Under the pieces are notes generated by a model. The model was not told the DNA's origin. It worked only from the letters and a program-made list of their open reading frames with translations, and did not search any database. 64,000 nucleotides of DNA from Lyngbya sp. PCC 8106. Lineage in GTDB: Bacteria > Cyanobacteriota > Cyanobacteriia > Cyanobacteriales > Microcoleaceae. This document shows positions 44,933-55,031 of this stretch, piece by piece. The position numbers and the translations under genes were made by a program. Position 1 is the first letter of the stretch, and every line of letters starts with the position of its first letter. The DNA lies in the NCBI RefSeq assembly GCF_000169095.1, contig NZ_AAVU01000015.1, positions 62,001 through 126,000 of the forward strand. Reading direction: 5' to 3'.

Positions 44933-46117
44933 TTAACTTTGAGATAACCGCTTAACTTCTCCTCCTCCTAATATCTGATCGGCTTCTGCTAAAAAAGTCG
45001 GAATTTTGTCAGCATTGGGGCTACTGGCTAAACATTCACTTAGGTCAACCTGTTCAACATTAGCGGCTTTCTGTCCAGGAAACCAATGCCCCCCATTTCC
45101 TAACAAGTTATACCGCATTTTTCCATACTCTACGAGATCATAGGCGATCGCTAAATTTCGCAACCATAAAATCACCGGGATGTTAATATTGTTGGGGGTA
45201 TTTTCAGGATTGGGCAAGCCCATTTGCCAGGAGGTAAACCAATCTTTTCCTAATAATGCGATCGCCTCTTTTTCTAAACGTTCTAAAATGGGAGGTAAAA
45301 TTTCATCCCAACGATCTAATAAATCAAGCGTTTTTAAATGTTCATCAAAATCACTGGGTTTAGAAGCCCCTAAACTCAAAGTATGAACCTCTGGATGACT
45401 CAAACAAAATAAGTCATTAAACACCATTGGACTCAAGGGAGAACACAGTTCAACTAATTTTTTCGGGGGATCATAGAGTTTTCCCCCTTTATCTGAGGGA
45501 CTAATAATAAATACCCCCATATTATGGCGAGTTGCGGCTTCTATTGCCGGCCAATTTAACTGATTGATATAATACCAATGCAGATTCACATAATCAAATT
45601 GATCGGTTTCTATGGTTTTTGTAATCACATCAGTTGGGCCGTGAGTTGAGAAACCAATAAACCTTACTTTGCCTTGATCTTGAAATTTTCGGGCTTCATC
45701 GAGACAACCACCGGGTCTAATAGCCCAGTCGAATGTTTCTGGATTATTGATACCATGAATCCCCAATAAATCAACATAATCCAATTGCAAAAAAGCTAAA
45801 GACTGGTGAAATTTGCGGCGAAACTCTTGAGGATCTTTAGAGGGAGAAACTTTAGTTTGAATGATCAATTGTTCGCGGGGAAATTTCGGTAAAACTTGCC
45901 CAAGCTGCATTTCTGAAGTCCCATATCCCCTAGCGGTTTCAATATGATTAATCCCACATTCAAAAGAATGGCGAATGGTTGCTTCTAGATTTTTTTGATT
46001 CTCGATTGGAATTTTATGGGCTGGAATATCTTGCCATTTATGCTGATACCGCATTCCTCCGCAAGAGAATACAGGCATGGGCAATTCTGTACGTCCAAAT
46101 CGTCTATAATACATCAT
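44933..46117 (-). CDS. Aldo/keto reductase
   Basis: This 394-residue protein has the aldo/keto reductase barrel: MYYRRFGRTELPMPVFSCGG, NHIETARGYGTSEMQLG (catalytic Asp replaced in the N-x-I-x-T-A pattern; Tyr present), and IIQTKVSPSKDP. The C-terminal part (NIPVILWLRNLAIAYDLVEY, GNGGHWFPG) matches the oxidoreductase branch that often carries a ferredoxin-like domain. Here that region has one cysteine only, so no Fe-S cluster is expected. Substrate unknown. It lies 100 bp beyond rpiA on the same strand. Confidence 0.88.
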   Translation of the reverse strand: MMYYRRFGRTELPMPVFSCGGMRYQHKWQDIPAHKIPIENQKNLEATIRHSFECGINHIETARGYGTSEMQLGQVLPKFPREQLIIQTKVSPSKDPQEFRRKFHQSLAFLQLDYVDLLGIHGINNPETFDWAIRPGGCLDEARKFQDQGKVRFIGFSTHGPTDVITKTIETDQFDYVNLHWYYINQLNWPAIEAATRHNMGVFIISPSDKGGKLYDPPKKLVELCSPLSPMVFNDLFCLSHPEVHTLSLGASKPSDFDEHLKTLDLLDRWDEILPPILERLEKEAIALLGKDWFTSWQMGLPNPENTPNNINIPVILWLRNLAIAYDLVEYGKMRYNLLGNGGHWFPGQKAANVEQVDLSECLASSPNADKIPTFLAEADQILGGGEVKRLSQS

Positions 46118-46174
46118 ATGGATGAGAGGACTAACAACTACAACTTCCCGGTTTATCTATTCTATTTTAATCAA

Positions 46175-46203
46175 AATAGAGACGTTCTGGCTGAACGCCT
46201 CCG
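46175..46203 (-). terminator. Terminator after rpiA
   Basis: On the minus strand GAGGCGTTC-AGCCA-GAACGTCTC, followed by TATTTTG, forms a hairpin 18 bp past the rpiA stop. Its sequence is almost the same as the desA terminator. Confidence 0.75.
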
Positions 46204-46218
46204 AAGTGGTGAGAAAAC

Positions 46219-46929
46219 TTAGGAAATTTCGCGGATTAAGGGTTTTCCGTCTTTGATTTCTCCGACTAAGATCACGTCAGCAACACCCACAAATAAACCA
46301 TTTTCTAAAACACCGGGAATATTATTGAGGGTTTTTTCTAATTCTGCGGGGTTATCAATGGAGTCAAATTTGACATCAATCACCATATTTCCTTGATCAG
46401 TAATCACTGGCCCTGCTTTTTTGACACCCATGCGAAGGGTTGGTTTGCCCCCTAATTTTTCGATTTTGTTCATCACCGGAGTAATTGCTAAAGGAATCAC
46501 TTCTACGGGGAGTAAAAATGTTGATCCAAGTTTATCAACGAGTTTAGAACTATCAACAACGACGATAAATTGATCGGCCAAACTATCAACAATTTTTTCA
46601 CGAGTATGTGCGGCACCTCCACCTTTAATTAGATTCTTATTGGGATCAACTTCATCGGCGCCATCAATGGCAATATCCATGTGATCAATTTCATCTAATG
46701 TTGTTAGGGGAATACCATATTGTTTAGCGAGTACCGAGGATTGAAATGAGGTCGGAACGCCTTTAATATCTTTGAGTTCTCCACTTTGAAGACGTTCTCC
46801 TAAATACTGAAGGGTGTAGGCTGTGGTTGAACCCGTACCCAAACCCACAATTGAACCGGACTGGACGCGATCAGCTGCGGCTTTTCCGACTTGCTGTTTC
46901 ATTAATTTAACAGGATCTTGTTCGCTCAT
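46219..46929 (-). CDS. rpiA: Ribose-5-phosphate isomerase A
   Basis: This 236-residue enzyme interconverts ribose-5- and ribulose-5-phosphate in the Calvin and pentose phosphate cycles. It has [20 protein letters not shown] (about 26-45), [20 protein letters not shown] (about 87-106), REKIV and [13 protein letters not shown], all intact. Full length, single gene with its own terminator. Confidence 0.97.
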   Translation of the reverse strand: MSEQDPVKLMKQQVGKAAADRVQSGSIVGLGTGSTTAYTLQYLGERLQSGELKDIKGVPTSFQSSVLAKQYGIPLTTLDEIDHMDIAIDGADEVDPNKNLIKGGGAAHTREKIVDSLADQFIVVVDSSKLVDKLGSTFLLPVEVIPLAITPVMNKIEKLGGKPTLRMGVKKAGPVITDQGNMVIDVKFDSIDNPAELEKTLNNIPGVLENGLFVGVADVILVGEIKDGKPLIREIS

Positions 46930-47280
46930 GTTGAGGACTCCTCAATTTAGGATCGTTTTTGGACAATCGGCAATTAAAATTTTAATTACCCCCTGTTTAC
47001 TGTAGCGCGTTAAGGGCATTCTAGAATAGTAGATCGGTTTAAATTGTTAGCTTTAAGGTGAATTATCAACATGATACCATCAAATTTACAACTGCTCTAA
47101 GAATTGGCTTAACTCGGCTGATTGAAACTGTTCGGTGAGAATATCGCCAAATTAATAGCAGCCTGATTGCACCCGAATACAATATTTTGATAAGCTTATA
47201 AGTATAGTACCATAATCATTAAAATCGAGCAAATCCAATTTTAATTTTAAATAGACAACTGTTAAATCAAGGAGTTTAGT
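46930..47280. other. AT-rich intergenic region upstream of rpiA and the TPR gene
   Basis: This 351-bp region lies between two divergent genes, so it should hold both promoters. I see no hairpin, RNA gene or coding pattern. GGAG occurs at 47271-47274, 6 bp before the GTG start of the TPR gene. Confidence 0.5.
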
Positions 47281-50200
47281 GTGAATTTTGAATCAGTTGA
47301 GACTTATTTTAAAACCGGAATTGAGTTTCAAGAAGCAGGGAAATGGGGATCGGCGATCGCATCTTATCAACAAGCCCTACAAATTGCCCCACACCAAGCA
47401 GAAATTTATCAAAAACTTGCAGAAGCTTTTGTTTTGAATGGACAGCTAGAAGCAGGAATAAAAGCGATTCAAACCGCCGTTAATCTGAAGCCAAATTTTG
47501 CGGTTGCTTATCTTAGTATAGGAAATGTTTTACAACAACAAAATCAGATAGAACTTGCAATCTGGGCTTATACAGAAGCATTAGATGTAAAACCCGAATT
47601 TACCGAAGCCCAAGCCAATTTGGGCAGTATGTATTATCATTTGCAACGTTTTTCTGAGGCGATTCAGTGTTATCAAAAAGCCATTTATTTTGACTCTAAC
47701 TCTGCTATTATTTATTGGATGCTCGGTAATGCTTTTTCTCAAACTGACCAACTTGAAAAAGCGATTTCTTGTTATCAAAAAGCGATTGATTTGCAACCAA
47801 ATCAAGTTAAATTTTACTTGAAGCTTGCTGCTATTTTAGACATTCAAGGTAAAACTATACAAGCAATCTCTTATTATCAAACGATTCTCAGATTACAACC
47901 TGATTGTTCAGAAGCGATTGTCGCACTCCGTCAATTAACTCAAGTAGATGATCCCAATAATTGGGCAAATAATCTCACAGGTTTAAGCTTTGTTTCTAAC
48001 TCTCGTGAAGAATTTGAAGAAGGCGGAGTTGATTTAGCGAGTCCCTTGACCGAAGCAATAGAAACTGAACAGCACTATCCAATAAATCATTCTCAAACTG
48101 ATGATATTTTCGTTGAAAATGCGGAAAATATTACTCCGTTAGAAACAAAATATAATGAACTGAAAGCCTATCAATCTCAGGCTAAATTCTGTGTTGATCA
48201 AGGTCAATTTGAACAAGCGATCACGATTTGTCAGCAAGCCTTAAAAATACAACCTAAATTTTATCATGCCTACGTTATTTTGGGAAATGCACTTCACTTC
48301 CAAGGAAAACTCGAAGCCGCAATTCGCGCCTATTCTCAAGTATTAAAACTTCAGCCTAACTTTGCAGAAATTTATGGAAATCGAGGAACAATGTATGCTA
48401 AACTCAATCAAATAGACAAGGCAATTGCTGATTATCAACAAGCATTAGAACTGCAACCTAATTTTGCCGTTGTTCATTGGAATTTAGGAAAGATATTTCA
48501 ACGCTTAGGAAGATTTGAAGAAAGCATTAAAAGTTGGAAAACAGCCTTAGAAATTCAACCCAACTTGAACGGTGCAAAACTACACATTGAACTCGGAAAT
48601 CTTCTCACAGGTCAAAAACAGTTTAAAGCCGCAATTTCTTCCTATCAAAAAGCCCTAGAAATTCAACCCAGTGAAGTTGAAGCCCATCTCAATTTAGGGT
48701 GTCTCTATTCTGAACAGAAACAATATGAAACTGCAATCAAAACCTTTCAAGCGGGAATACAAATCAATCCTAAAAATCTAGATTTATATCTAAATATGGG
48801 CTTTGCTTTAGTTAAACTCAATCATCATCAAGAAGCAATTAACTGTTATCAAAACTTGCTCAATATTCAGCCTGATAACAAGGAAGCTTATGCGAGTTTA
48901 GGAAATATTTATGCGAATGCGGGTCAAGTTAAACAAGCGATTGAAAACTATGAACAAGCCATTAAAATCAAGCCAGACTGGGCAGAAATATACTGTCGTT
49001 TAGCCCATATTCAAAAGCAAGATCAACCCCAAGTTGCCATTGCTAATTTAGAAAAATCAATTGAACTCAACCCTAATTATATTGAAGCCCATCAGCAACT
49101 CTGTGATCTTCTCAGTCATTCAACAAATCTGACAAAAGCACGAAAAGCAGCAGATCAATACTGTCAACAATGTGGTGAAAAAGTTCCGGTTTTATCTGCC
49201 ATTGCTTATATTTTTGCCTATACTCAATCCGGTGCTTATCAACAAGCCGTAACTAAACTGGTAGAACTAGAAAAAATTTGCAATGAACGAATCAAAACCT
49301 TCTCTCAGTTTGAAGTTAATTTGTTGTATGAAATTTTGATTTTTATTATTTCTCATGTCCGAGATGCTCTAGTTGAAAATGCTAATTTTTATCAACGGAT
49401 TGCGGCTGAATATTATGAAAGACGAGTGCTGAAACCGTTAAAGGTTGTGAAAAATTCACCCAGTTTATCAACAAAATCATCACCGAATGCTTTAAAAATT
49501 GGTTTTATTTCCAAACACTTTCGCCGTCATTCTGTTGGTTGGTGTAGTGAAGCTTTAATTCGAGAATTATCTACCATTACACCTAACATTCATCTGTATG
49601 TAACTGGACGATTACAAGCTGATGAAGTCACCCAAAAGTTTGAAGAAATCGCCCAGAAGTTTTACTGGCCAAAATCCTATCCGAATGGTTTTGCATCAGC
49701 CGAAGAATTAGCCCAAGAAATTTTACACGATCAAGTTGATATTTTAATTGATTTAGATTCAGTAACCGTTCCGGCTAATGTACAGATTTTAAATTACTCA
49801 CCTGCTCCGGTTTGTTTGACTTGGCTAGGTTTTGATGCGCCTTATATCACGAACAAACATTATTTTCTCTGTGACTGGAACACTCATCCGAGCGGACGAG
49901 AACAATATTATTGTGAACAATTAATTCGTTTACCTGAAACTTCTGTAGCTATTTCAGGATTAGCAAGTTATCAAGTTAATCGCAATTTAATTAGAAAACA
50001 GCTTAAAATAGATCAAGATAAATTAGTTTATTTATGTGTGGCTCCTGGTCGAAAAACAAACTTTGAAATGATCGAAGCGCAAGTCAAAATTCTTAAAGCC
50101 GTACCTGATAGTTTAATGATTAGAAAAGGTCAAGGAGATCATCTTTTAATTCGGGAAATGTATCATCAATCCTGTGAAGAACAAGGTGTTGATTTTAATC

Positions 50201-50604
50201 GAATTCTGTTTATTGGATTAACGAAAACCGAAGAAGAACACCGAGCTATTTATCAAGTTGTTGATGTTTTATTAGATTCCTATCCTTACAATGGCGGAAC
50301 ACATAATTTAGAAGCCTTGTGGTCAAATTTACCGATTTTAACGAGAGCAGGTGAACAGTATCTCTCTCGCATGGGTTATGCGTTTTTACAAGCCGTTAAC
50401 TTGGATGTAGGTGTGGCTTGGAGTTGGGAAGAATATACAGAACTCGGCATAAAATTAGGAACGGATGCTGCTTTGAGAACTCAAATTCGAGAGCATTTAA
50501 TTAACTCCAAAAAACCGGAAAACTTAGCGCCTTTATGGAATCCCCAAAAATTAGCAAAACAGATGTATCAGGTGTTTAAAAAATTACGCTCTGAACATCT
50601 TTAA
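47281..50604 (+). CDS. TPR-repeat protein with O-GlcNAc transferase-like C-terminal domain
   Basis: This 1,107-residue protein has about six TPRs at residues 1-225, a variable linker (about 225-295), a second set of TPRs (about 300-640) and a C-terminal GT41 (SPINDLY/OGT)-like region (about 735-1105). The last includes KIGFISKHFRRHSVGWCSEA, LTWLGFDAPYIT, and DSYPYNGGTHNLEALWSNLP, the UDP-sugar-binding end of the family. It probably glycosylates proteins or builds a glycan in the cytoplasm. The start is GTG with GGAG 6 nt upstream. Confidence 0.92.
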   Translation: MNFESVETYFKTGIEFQEAGKWGSAIASYQQALQIAPHQAEIYQKLAEAFVLNGQLEAGIKAIQTAVNLKPNFAVAYLSIGNVLQQQNQIELAIWAYTEALDVKPEFTEAQANLGSMYYHLQRFSEAIQCYQKAIYFDSNSAIIYWMLGNAFSQTDQLEKAISCYQKAIDLQPNQVKFYLKLAAILDIQGKTIQAISYYQTILRLQPDCSEAIVALRQLTQVDDPNNWANNLTGLSFVSNSREEFEEGGVDLASPLTEAIETEQHYPINHSQTDDIFVENAENITPLETKYNELKAYQSQAKFCVDQGQFEQAITICQQALKIQPKFYHAYVILGNALHFQGKLEAAIRAYSQVLKLQPNFAEIYGNRGTMYAKLNQIDKAIADYQQALELQPNFAVVHWNLGKIFQRLGRFEESIKSWKTALEIQPNLNGAKLHIELGNLLTGQKQFKAAISSYQKALEIQPSEVEAHLNLGCLYSEQKQYETAIKTFQAGIQINPKNLDLYLNMGFALVKLNHHQEAINCYQNLLNIQPDNKEAYASLGNIYANAGQVKQAIENYEQAIKIKPDWAEIYCRLAHIQKQDQPQVAIANLEKSIELNPNYIEAHQQLCDLLSHSTNLTKARKAADQYCQQCGEKVPVLSAIAYIFAYTQSGAYQQAVTKLVELEKICNERIKTFSQFEVNLLYEILIFIISHVRDALVENANFYQRIAAEYYERRVLKPLKVVKNSPSLSTKSSPNALKIGFISKHFRRHSVGWCSEALIRELSTITPNIHLYVTGRLQADEVTQKFEEIAQKFYWPKSYPNGFASAEELAQEILHDQVDILIDLDSVTVPANVQILNYSPAPVCLTWLGFDAPYITNKHYFLCDWNTHPSGREQYYCEQLIRLPETSVAISGLASYQVNRNLIRKQLKIDQDKLVYLCVAPGRKTNFEMIEAQVKILKAVPDSLMIRKGQGDHLLIREMYHQSCEEQGVDFNRILFIGLTKTEEEHRAIYQVVDVLLDSYPYNGGTHNLEALWSNLPILTRAGEQYLSRMGYAFLQAVNLDVGVAWSWEEYTELGIKLGTDAALRTQIREHLINSKKPENLAPLWNPQKLAKQMYQVFKKLRSEHL

Positions 50605-50627
50605 GTTGTCTCGTATAAAACTTAACT

Positions 50628-50960
50628 TCAGATCAAACCCAAGGCGGTTAGAACCTTTTGTTTGTCTGAGAAATTCCCAATAATCCGTTGATATGGTTTA
50701 GGAAAAACTTTAAGCAGTGTAGGAATAGCAACAATATTTTCAGTTTGTAATCGTTCAGGCTGTTCGTAAATATCAATTACTTCTAGTTCATGTTTTCCGG
50801 GTAGATATTCATCACAAATCTTTTGAAGATTTTTGAGAGCGACGATAGACTGTAAGCCTGTTCCTGCAATATACAAACGTAAAGTGTAATGTACTTCTTT
50901 TTTTTCCAGTAAAACTTTCTCAAAGACTTCAGTTGAGTTTTCAATCGAGTTTTCTTTCAT
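50628..50960 (-). CDS. kaiB: KaiB-family protein (second copy)
   Basis: This 110-residue thioredoxin-like KaiB has an added N-terminal 24 residues, then YTLRLYIAGTGLQSIVALKN, LEVIDIYEQPERLQTENIVA and IPTLLKVFPKPYQRIIGNFS. These are core KaiB features. It is the last gene of the kaiC-kaiB-kaiB operon, 45 bp after the other kaiB, and differs from it in sequence, so it may have a different partner or role. KaiB switches fold and binds KaiC in the clock. Confidence 0.92.
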   Translation of the reverse strand: MKENSIENSTEVFEKVLLEKKEVHYTLRLYIAGTGLQSIVALKNLQKICDEYLPGKHELEVIDIYEQPERLQTENIVAIPTLLKVFPKPYQRIIGNFSDKQKVLTALGLI

Positions 50961-51005
50961 AACCTAATCACCTCTTTCGTTACTTTTGGGTTGCTGAAGA
51001 TTAGT

Positions 51006-51329
51006 CTAAACTTTATTTATTTCTAAGCAGACTACAATCTTTTCTTGATTCGACAAATCTCCAATAACTTTCTTGAGAGGTGTCGGTAGTTTTCTCACTA
51101 AAGTTGGTAAAGCAATAATTTGATCTTGTTTAGCCAGGTGAGGATCTTTCAATAAATCAATCACTTCAATTTTATATTGATTATTCAAATACTCCTCACA
51201 AACTTTGGTGAGATTTTCAAAGGCTCTAATTGAGCGAGTTGTATGTCCAGCGACATAAAGTTTAAATTCCCAAATAGAATGGGGATCTAATGCTTCAAAC
51301 TGTTCAGGAATTTCCACCAAGTTCTCCAT
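51006..51329 (-). CDS. kaiB: KaiB-family protein (first copy)
   Basis: This 107-residue protein has [40 protein letters not shown] and [20 protein letters not shown]. Start at the ATG at 51329 ([10 protein letters not shown]), because the 16 residues before it in the longer frame are hydrophobic and unlike the family. It lies 67 bp after kaiC. The acidic N-terminal extension (about 20 residues) is unusual for KaiB1. Confidence 0.92.
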   Translation of the reverse strand: MENLVEIPEQFEALDPHSIWEFKLYVAGHTTRSIRAFENLTKVCEEYLNNQYKIEVIDLLKDPHLAKQDQIIALPTLVRKLPTPLKKVIGDLSNQEKIVVCLEINKV

Positions 51330-51396
51330 AATTTTTGTTAGACATTTGGTTAAAGATAAAACACACAAAATTAACAATTTTGCGATAGATTAACGC

Positions 51397-53124
51397 TTAT
51401 TTTTCGGGAGTTATATTTTGATCAGCTTGACGCATTTGAGCCATTGTTATTCGGTCTTGATACAAGATATCCTGAGAGTTTTCTTCATACTGAATCATCA
51501 ACTCTAGTTCTTCTTTTTCCGCATCAATTTGAGCTTGTAGAGCATCGATTTGCGATTGCACAATCACTTGTTTACGCTCTAGCTGTCTTTGTTTACGTTC
51601 AAACTCCTGCTGACGAGCTAATCCATTTGCTTTTTCTTGAGCTTCTTGAATCGTGCGAGCCGTTCCCGTAAACACCTGACCTTGACCTAAATAGACATCA
51701 CTCAGTTTAATCCCCTGTTTCGTTAACAGCATTTCTCGCATTTGATTTGAGTGTTCCATTCCTCGAGATTTCAATACATAGAGCAAACGATTCCGTTCAC
51801 CATTCGTTTCCATCATTCGCACTTCCAACCAAGTATCCATCAAGGATGAAATGCCTATTTCAGTATACTCAACGAGATTGCTACCGGATATTAAATTGGT
51901 CAATAAAACCGTGATTTGTTTGCTCTTGAAAAAGTCAATTAGACGGAATAAAAAAGTTTTTGCTTGTGTTAACGTTCCACTCATCGTCAGATTACTCATC
52001 GGATCAATAATCACGACGCTGGGCTTGACTTGTTCAATCAACCGGTATAGTGTCACTAAATGTAACTCTAAACCCGTAGCTGTGGGGCGTTCAGCCTTGA
52101 ATCGTAAGAATCCTTGTTCGACAAAGGGTTCTAAATCCACACCGACAGAACGCTGGTTGCGGATAATCTGGTTTGGGGCTTCCTCAAAAGCCAGATACAG
52201 ACAGTGTTCTCCTCGCTGACATACGGCTTGAGCAAAATGGGCGGCGAGAGTGGTTTTTCCCGTTCCGGCGGTGCCTGTGATCAGAATACTGCTGCCTTGA
52301 TAGTAGCCTTCCCCTCCCAGCATGGCATCCAAACGAGAAATTCCGCTGGAAATTCGTTCATTAGAAACCTCATGTTCTAAACCCACAGAAGTAATCGGTA
52401 AAACCGAAATCCCATTTTCATTAATTAGAAATGGGTATTCATTGCTTCCGTGATAAGAACCTCGATATTTGATAATTTGTAAACGACGAGTTGAGACTTC
52501 CTCTTGAATGCGCTGATCGAGTCTGATCACACAATCAGAAACATATTCTTCTAAACCATTTCGGGTGAGACTATTATCGCCCCGTTCTGCGGTAATAATG
52601 GCAGTGACTCCTTTGGTTTTGAGCCAGCGAAATAACCGTCGTAATTCCGCTCTGATGATTGCAGTATTAGAAAGTCCGGCAAACAGAACTTCAATCGTAT
52701 CAAGAACAACTCGTTTAGCGCCGATCTGATCAATTGCACAACCTAACCGAATAAATAAGGCTTCTAAATTATATTCGCCGACTTCTTCGATTTCTTCGGG
52801 GTCAATGTGAACATAATCGATACTGATTTTATTTTCAGCCGTTAGTTGTTTTAAATCCCAACCGAGAGAGGCAACATTTTCAGTCAATTCTTCGGCTGTT
52901 TCTTCAAACGCTATAAATACACCCGGTTCATCGTATTGAACTGCACCCCGCACTAAAAACTCCATTGCCAATAGAGTTTTACCACAACCTGCTGTACCAC
53001 AAACGAGAGTTGGCCGTCCTTTGGGAAGTCCACCTAAGGTAATTTCGTCTAATCCATTGATACCCGTAGAACACTTAGGCAGCTCTTTGTGTTTTGATGG
53101 TATTATACTGTTAAGTTCTATCAT
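51397..53124 (-). CDS. kaiC: KaiC-family ATPase, KaiC2-like
   Basis: This 575-residue protein has two RecA-like domains. CI has Walker A GTAGCGKT (43-50) and catalytic FEE; CII has GTAGTGKT (about 285-292) and FEE. The phospho-loop reads YTEIGISSLMDT, with T421, S426 and S427 in place of T426/S431/T432 of Synechococcus KaiC. A Ser-Ser pair is the pattern I recall for KaiC2. The C-terminus (about 490-565) is a long Gln/Glu/Arg coiled coil instead of the KaiA-binding tail, so KaiA-independent action is likely. It heads an operon with two kaiB genes; no kaiA is near. Confidence 0.9.
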   Translation of the reverse strand: MIELNSIIPSKHKELPKCSTGINGLDEITLGGLPKGRPTLVCGTAGCGKTLLAMEFLVRGAVQYDEPGVFIAFEETAEELTENVASLGWDLKQLTAENKISIDYVHIDPEEIEEVGEYNLEALFIRLGCAIDQIGAKRVVLDTIEVLFAGLSNTAIIRAELRRLFRWLKTKGVTAIITAERGDNSLTRNGLEEYVSDCVIRLDQRIQEEVSTRRLQIIKYRGSYHGSNEYPFLINENGISVLPITSVGLEHEVSNERISSGISRLDAMLGGEGYYQGSSILITGTAGTGKTTLAAHFAQAVCQRGEHCLYLAFEEAPNQIIRNQRSVGVDLEPFVEQGFLRFKAERPTATGLELHLVTLYRLIEQVKPSVVIIDPMSNLTMSGTLTQAKTFLFRLIDFFKSKQITVLLTNLISGSNLVEYTEIGISSLMDTWLEVRMMETNGERNRLLYVLKSRGMEHSNQMREMLLTKQGIKLSDVYLGQGQVFTGTARTIQEAQEKANGLARQQEFERKQRQLERKQVIVQSQIDALQAQIDAEKEELELMIQYEENSQDILYQDRITMAQMRQADQNITPEK

Positions 53125-53363
53125 TCTGAATCGTCCTCAAGGATTAATTGAATTTTTGTCAAATTAATAGTGCTTTTCCTCATTTGCTGATGTTTATCCA
53201 TTTTAGAACTTCTATTCTATTCTAGCTAGTTCTTATAAAGATAACATCCAGGCGGAAAAATTACCAGAATAAATTTGAGCCTTTTCTCAAAGAGATCGGT
53301 CGAGTTAAAAGTTTTGTCGTGCTAATCCGTGATTTTTTTTAGGGATTAAATTAAAAGTCAATT

Positions 53364-54809
53364 CTATAACTGCTGATGAATTAGAACACCTAACGTTTTT
53401 AGAGCTTGTTCGAGTTGATCTGACCAGGGAATTCCGCAATTGAGACGAAAGCAATTTTGATAACTTCCCGAAACCGAAAATATCGAACCCGGTGCAATAC
53501 TAATTTGATCTTGAAGTGCTTGATGGTAGAGCGTCATTGAATCAAACTTTGAGGGAATTTCGACCCACAAAACATAACCCCCAGTTGGTCGAGTTACTTT
53601 GGTTTCATCAGGAAAATATTCATAAATCGCTTGTGTCATTCGGATGACTTGTTCTTGATAAGCCCGTCGTAATTGTCGGAGGTGGCGATCATATCCCCCA
53701 TTCGCTAAAAAACTCGCAATTGTCAGCTGATTGGCTGCTGCCGTGTTAATATTCGTAATCAATTTTAGCTGTTCAACTTTTGTTTGATAACGACCCGGAA
53801 CCGTCCAGCCGACGCGCAAACCCGCAGAGAGTGTTTTGCTACAAGAAGCACAATACAAGACTAAACCCTTGCGATCATAAGCTTTAATAGCCTTCGGACG
53901 ATTGCCGTCAAATTTTAAATCTCCATAAATATCATCTTCAATCAAAGGAATATCATACCTTTCTAAAATTTCTAGGAGTTGTTTTTTATGTGAATCACTC
54001 ATACAACACCCCAGAGGATTACTAAAATTAGAAACGACAGTACAAGCCGCAATATTTCCCTGTTTTAATGCTGTTTCTAATTCTTCAAGAATTAACCCAT
54101 CTCGCGGATGAGTCGGAAGTTCTAATGCTCGCAAATGCAACGATTCTAAAATTTCTAATAAACCATAATAACAAGGAGATTCAATCGCCACTGTATCTCC
54201 CGGTTTAGTCACCGCCCGCAAGCACAAATGAAGCGCTTCTGTGGTGCCATTTGTGATTAAAATTTGTTCGGGAGTCAGGGAACATCCCGCATCCATCAAA
54301 CGACGGGCGACTTCGTGACGGAGGGGTTCACAGCCCGGAAGTGGATTGTAAGCGTGACAAGTTTCGGGATGTTGACGCATCACCTGTCCCATTAAACGGT
54401 TGAGGGCTTTAATCGGAAAAAGTTGGGGATCAGGAACCGCAGCCCCTAACCGGATAATATTCGGATCTCGCAGCGCCACATTAATCCCCAAAGCAATTGA
54501 GGCGTCTACAGTATAGATGCGACGGGGAGGCGTGGACGGGTTCGGTTCATCGCGATGGGATAGCAACGGCTTTTGCTTGACAAAATAACCCGACTGGGGA
54601 CGCGCCCCAATTAAACCTCGATCTTCGAGAAGGCGATAAGCTTCCAAAACCGTAGAAATACTGACGTTCATCTGTCTGTGCATCCGTCTGACCGAGGGAA
54701 TGCGATCGCCAGGTTGCAGAGTACCTTCTTCTATTAGGGACTGGACTCGATTAGCGACCTGCTCATAGAGGTTGGTGCGATCTAATTTTTCTAGAGGTTT
54801 GAGGTTCAT
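53364..54809 (-). CDS. MocR-type transcription regulator (GntR HTH + aminotransferase fold)
   Basis: This 481-residue protein has an N-terminal GntR winged helix (about residues 1-75): NLYEQVANRVQSLIEEGTLQ then PGDRIPSVRRMHRQMNVSIS. The aminotransferase class I-like domain (about 100-475) has the PLP lysine in YCASCSKTLSAGLRVGW (near 310) and a DDIYGDL motif. MocR regulators sense PLP or a metabolite. The ATG at 54809 is preferred to the TTG at 54845, which would add 12 residues. A perfect inverted repeat lies upstream (54868-54899). Confidence 0.92.
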   Translation of the reverse strand: MNLKPLEKLDRTNLYEQVANRVQSLIEEGTLQPGDRIPSVRRMHRQMNVSISTVLEAYRLLEDRGLIGARPQSGYFVKQKPLLSHRDEPNPSTPPRRIYTVDASIALGINVALRDPNIIRLGAAVPDPQLFPIKALNRLMGQVMRQHPETCHAYNPLPGCEPLRHEVARRLMDAGCSLTPEQILITNGTTEALHLCLRAVTKPGDTVAIESPCYYGLLEILESLHLRALELPTHPRDGLILEELETALKQGNIAACTVVSNFSNPLGCCMSDSHKKQLLEILERYDIPLIEDDIYGDLKFDGNRPKAIKAYDRKGLVLYCASCSKTLSAGLRVGWTVPGRYQTKVEQLKLITNINTAAANQLTIASFLANGGYDRHLRQLRRAYQEQVIRMTQAIYEYFPDETKVTRPTGGYVLWVEIPSKFDSMTLYHQALQDQISIAPGSIFSVSGSYQNCFRLNCGIPWSDQLEQALKTLGVLIHQQL

Positions 54810-54867
54810 AGAGGTCAAATGTGAGGCTCTTAAGAGACTGATCAATACAGTTCTAACCGTTAACTAG

Positions 54868-54899
54868 CATAACAGTTGCTTCAAGTTAAAACTGTTATG
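54868..54899. promoter_or_regulatory. Inverted-repeat operator between mocR and the next gene
   Basis: CATAACAGTT (54868-54877) and AACTGTTATG (54890-54899) are perfect inverted copies of 10 bp separated by 12 bp. The site is 60-90 bp upstream of the MocR-type gene and about 130 bp before the divergent small gene. Its position fits autoregulation by the MocR protein; binding is inferred. Confidence 0.7.
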
Positions 54900-55031
54900 G
54901 TTACAAATTATTATAACTGCCTCTGTTTTGTTTCCGTCAAGTTTGGCAAAATAACAATAACCACAAATCCAGTTAGTTCAAACTCAAACTTTTATCGAAT
55001 GTAAACTCAAATTTATTCAAGAGTAATTTCC

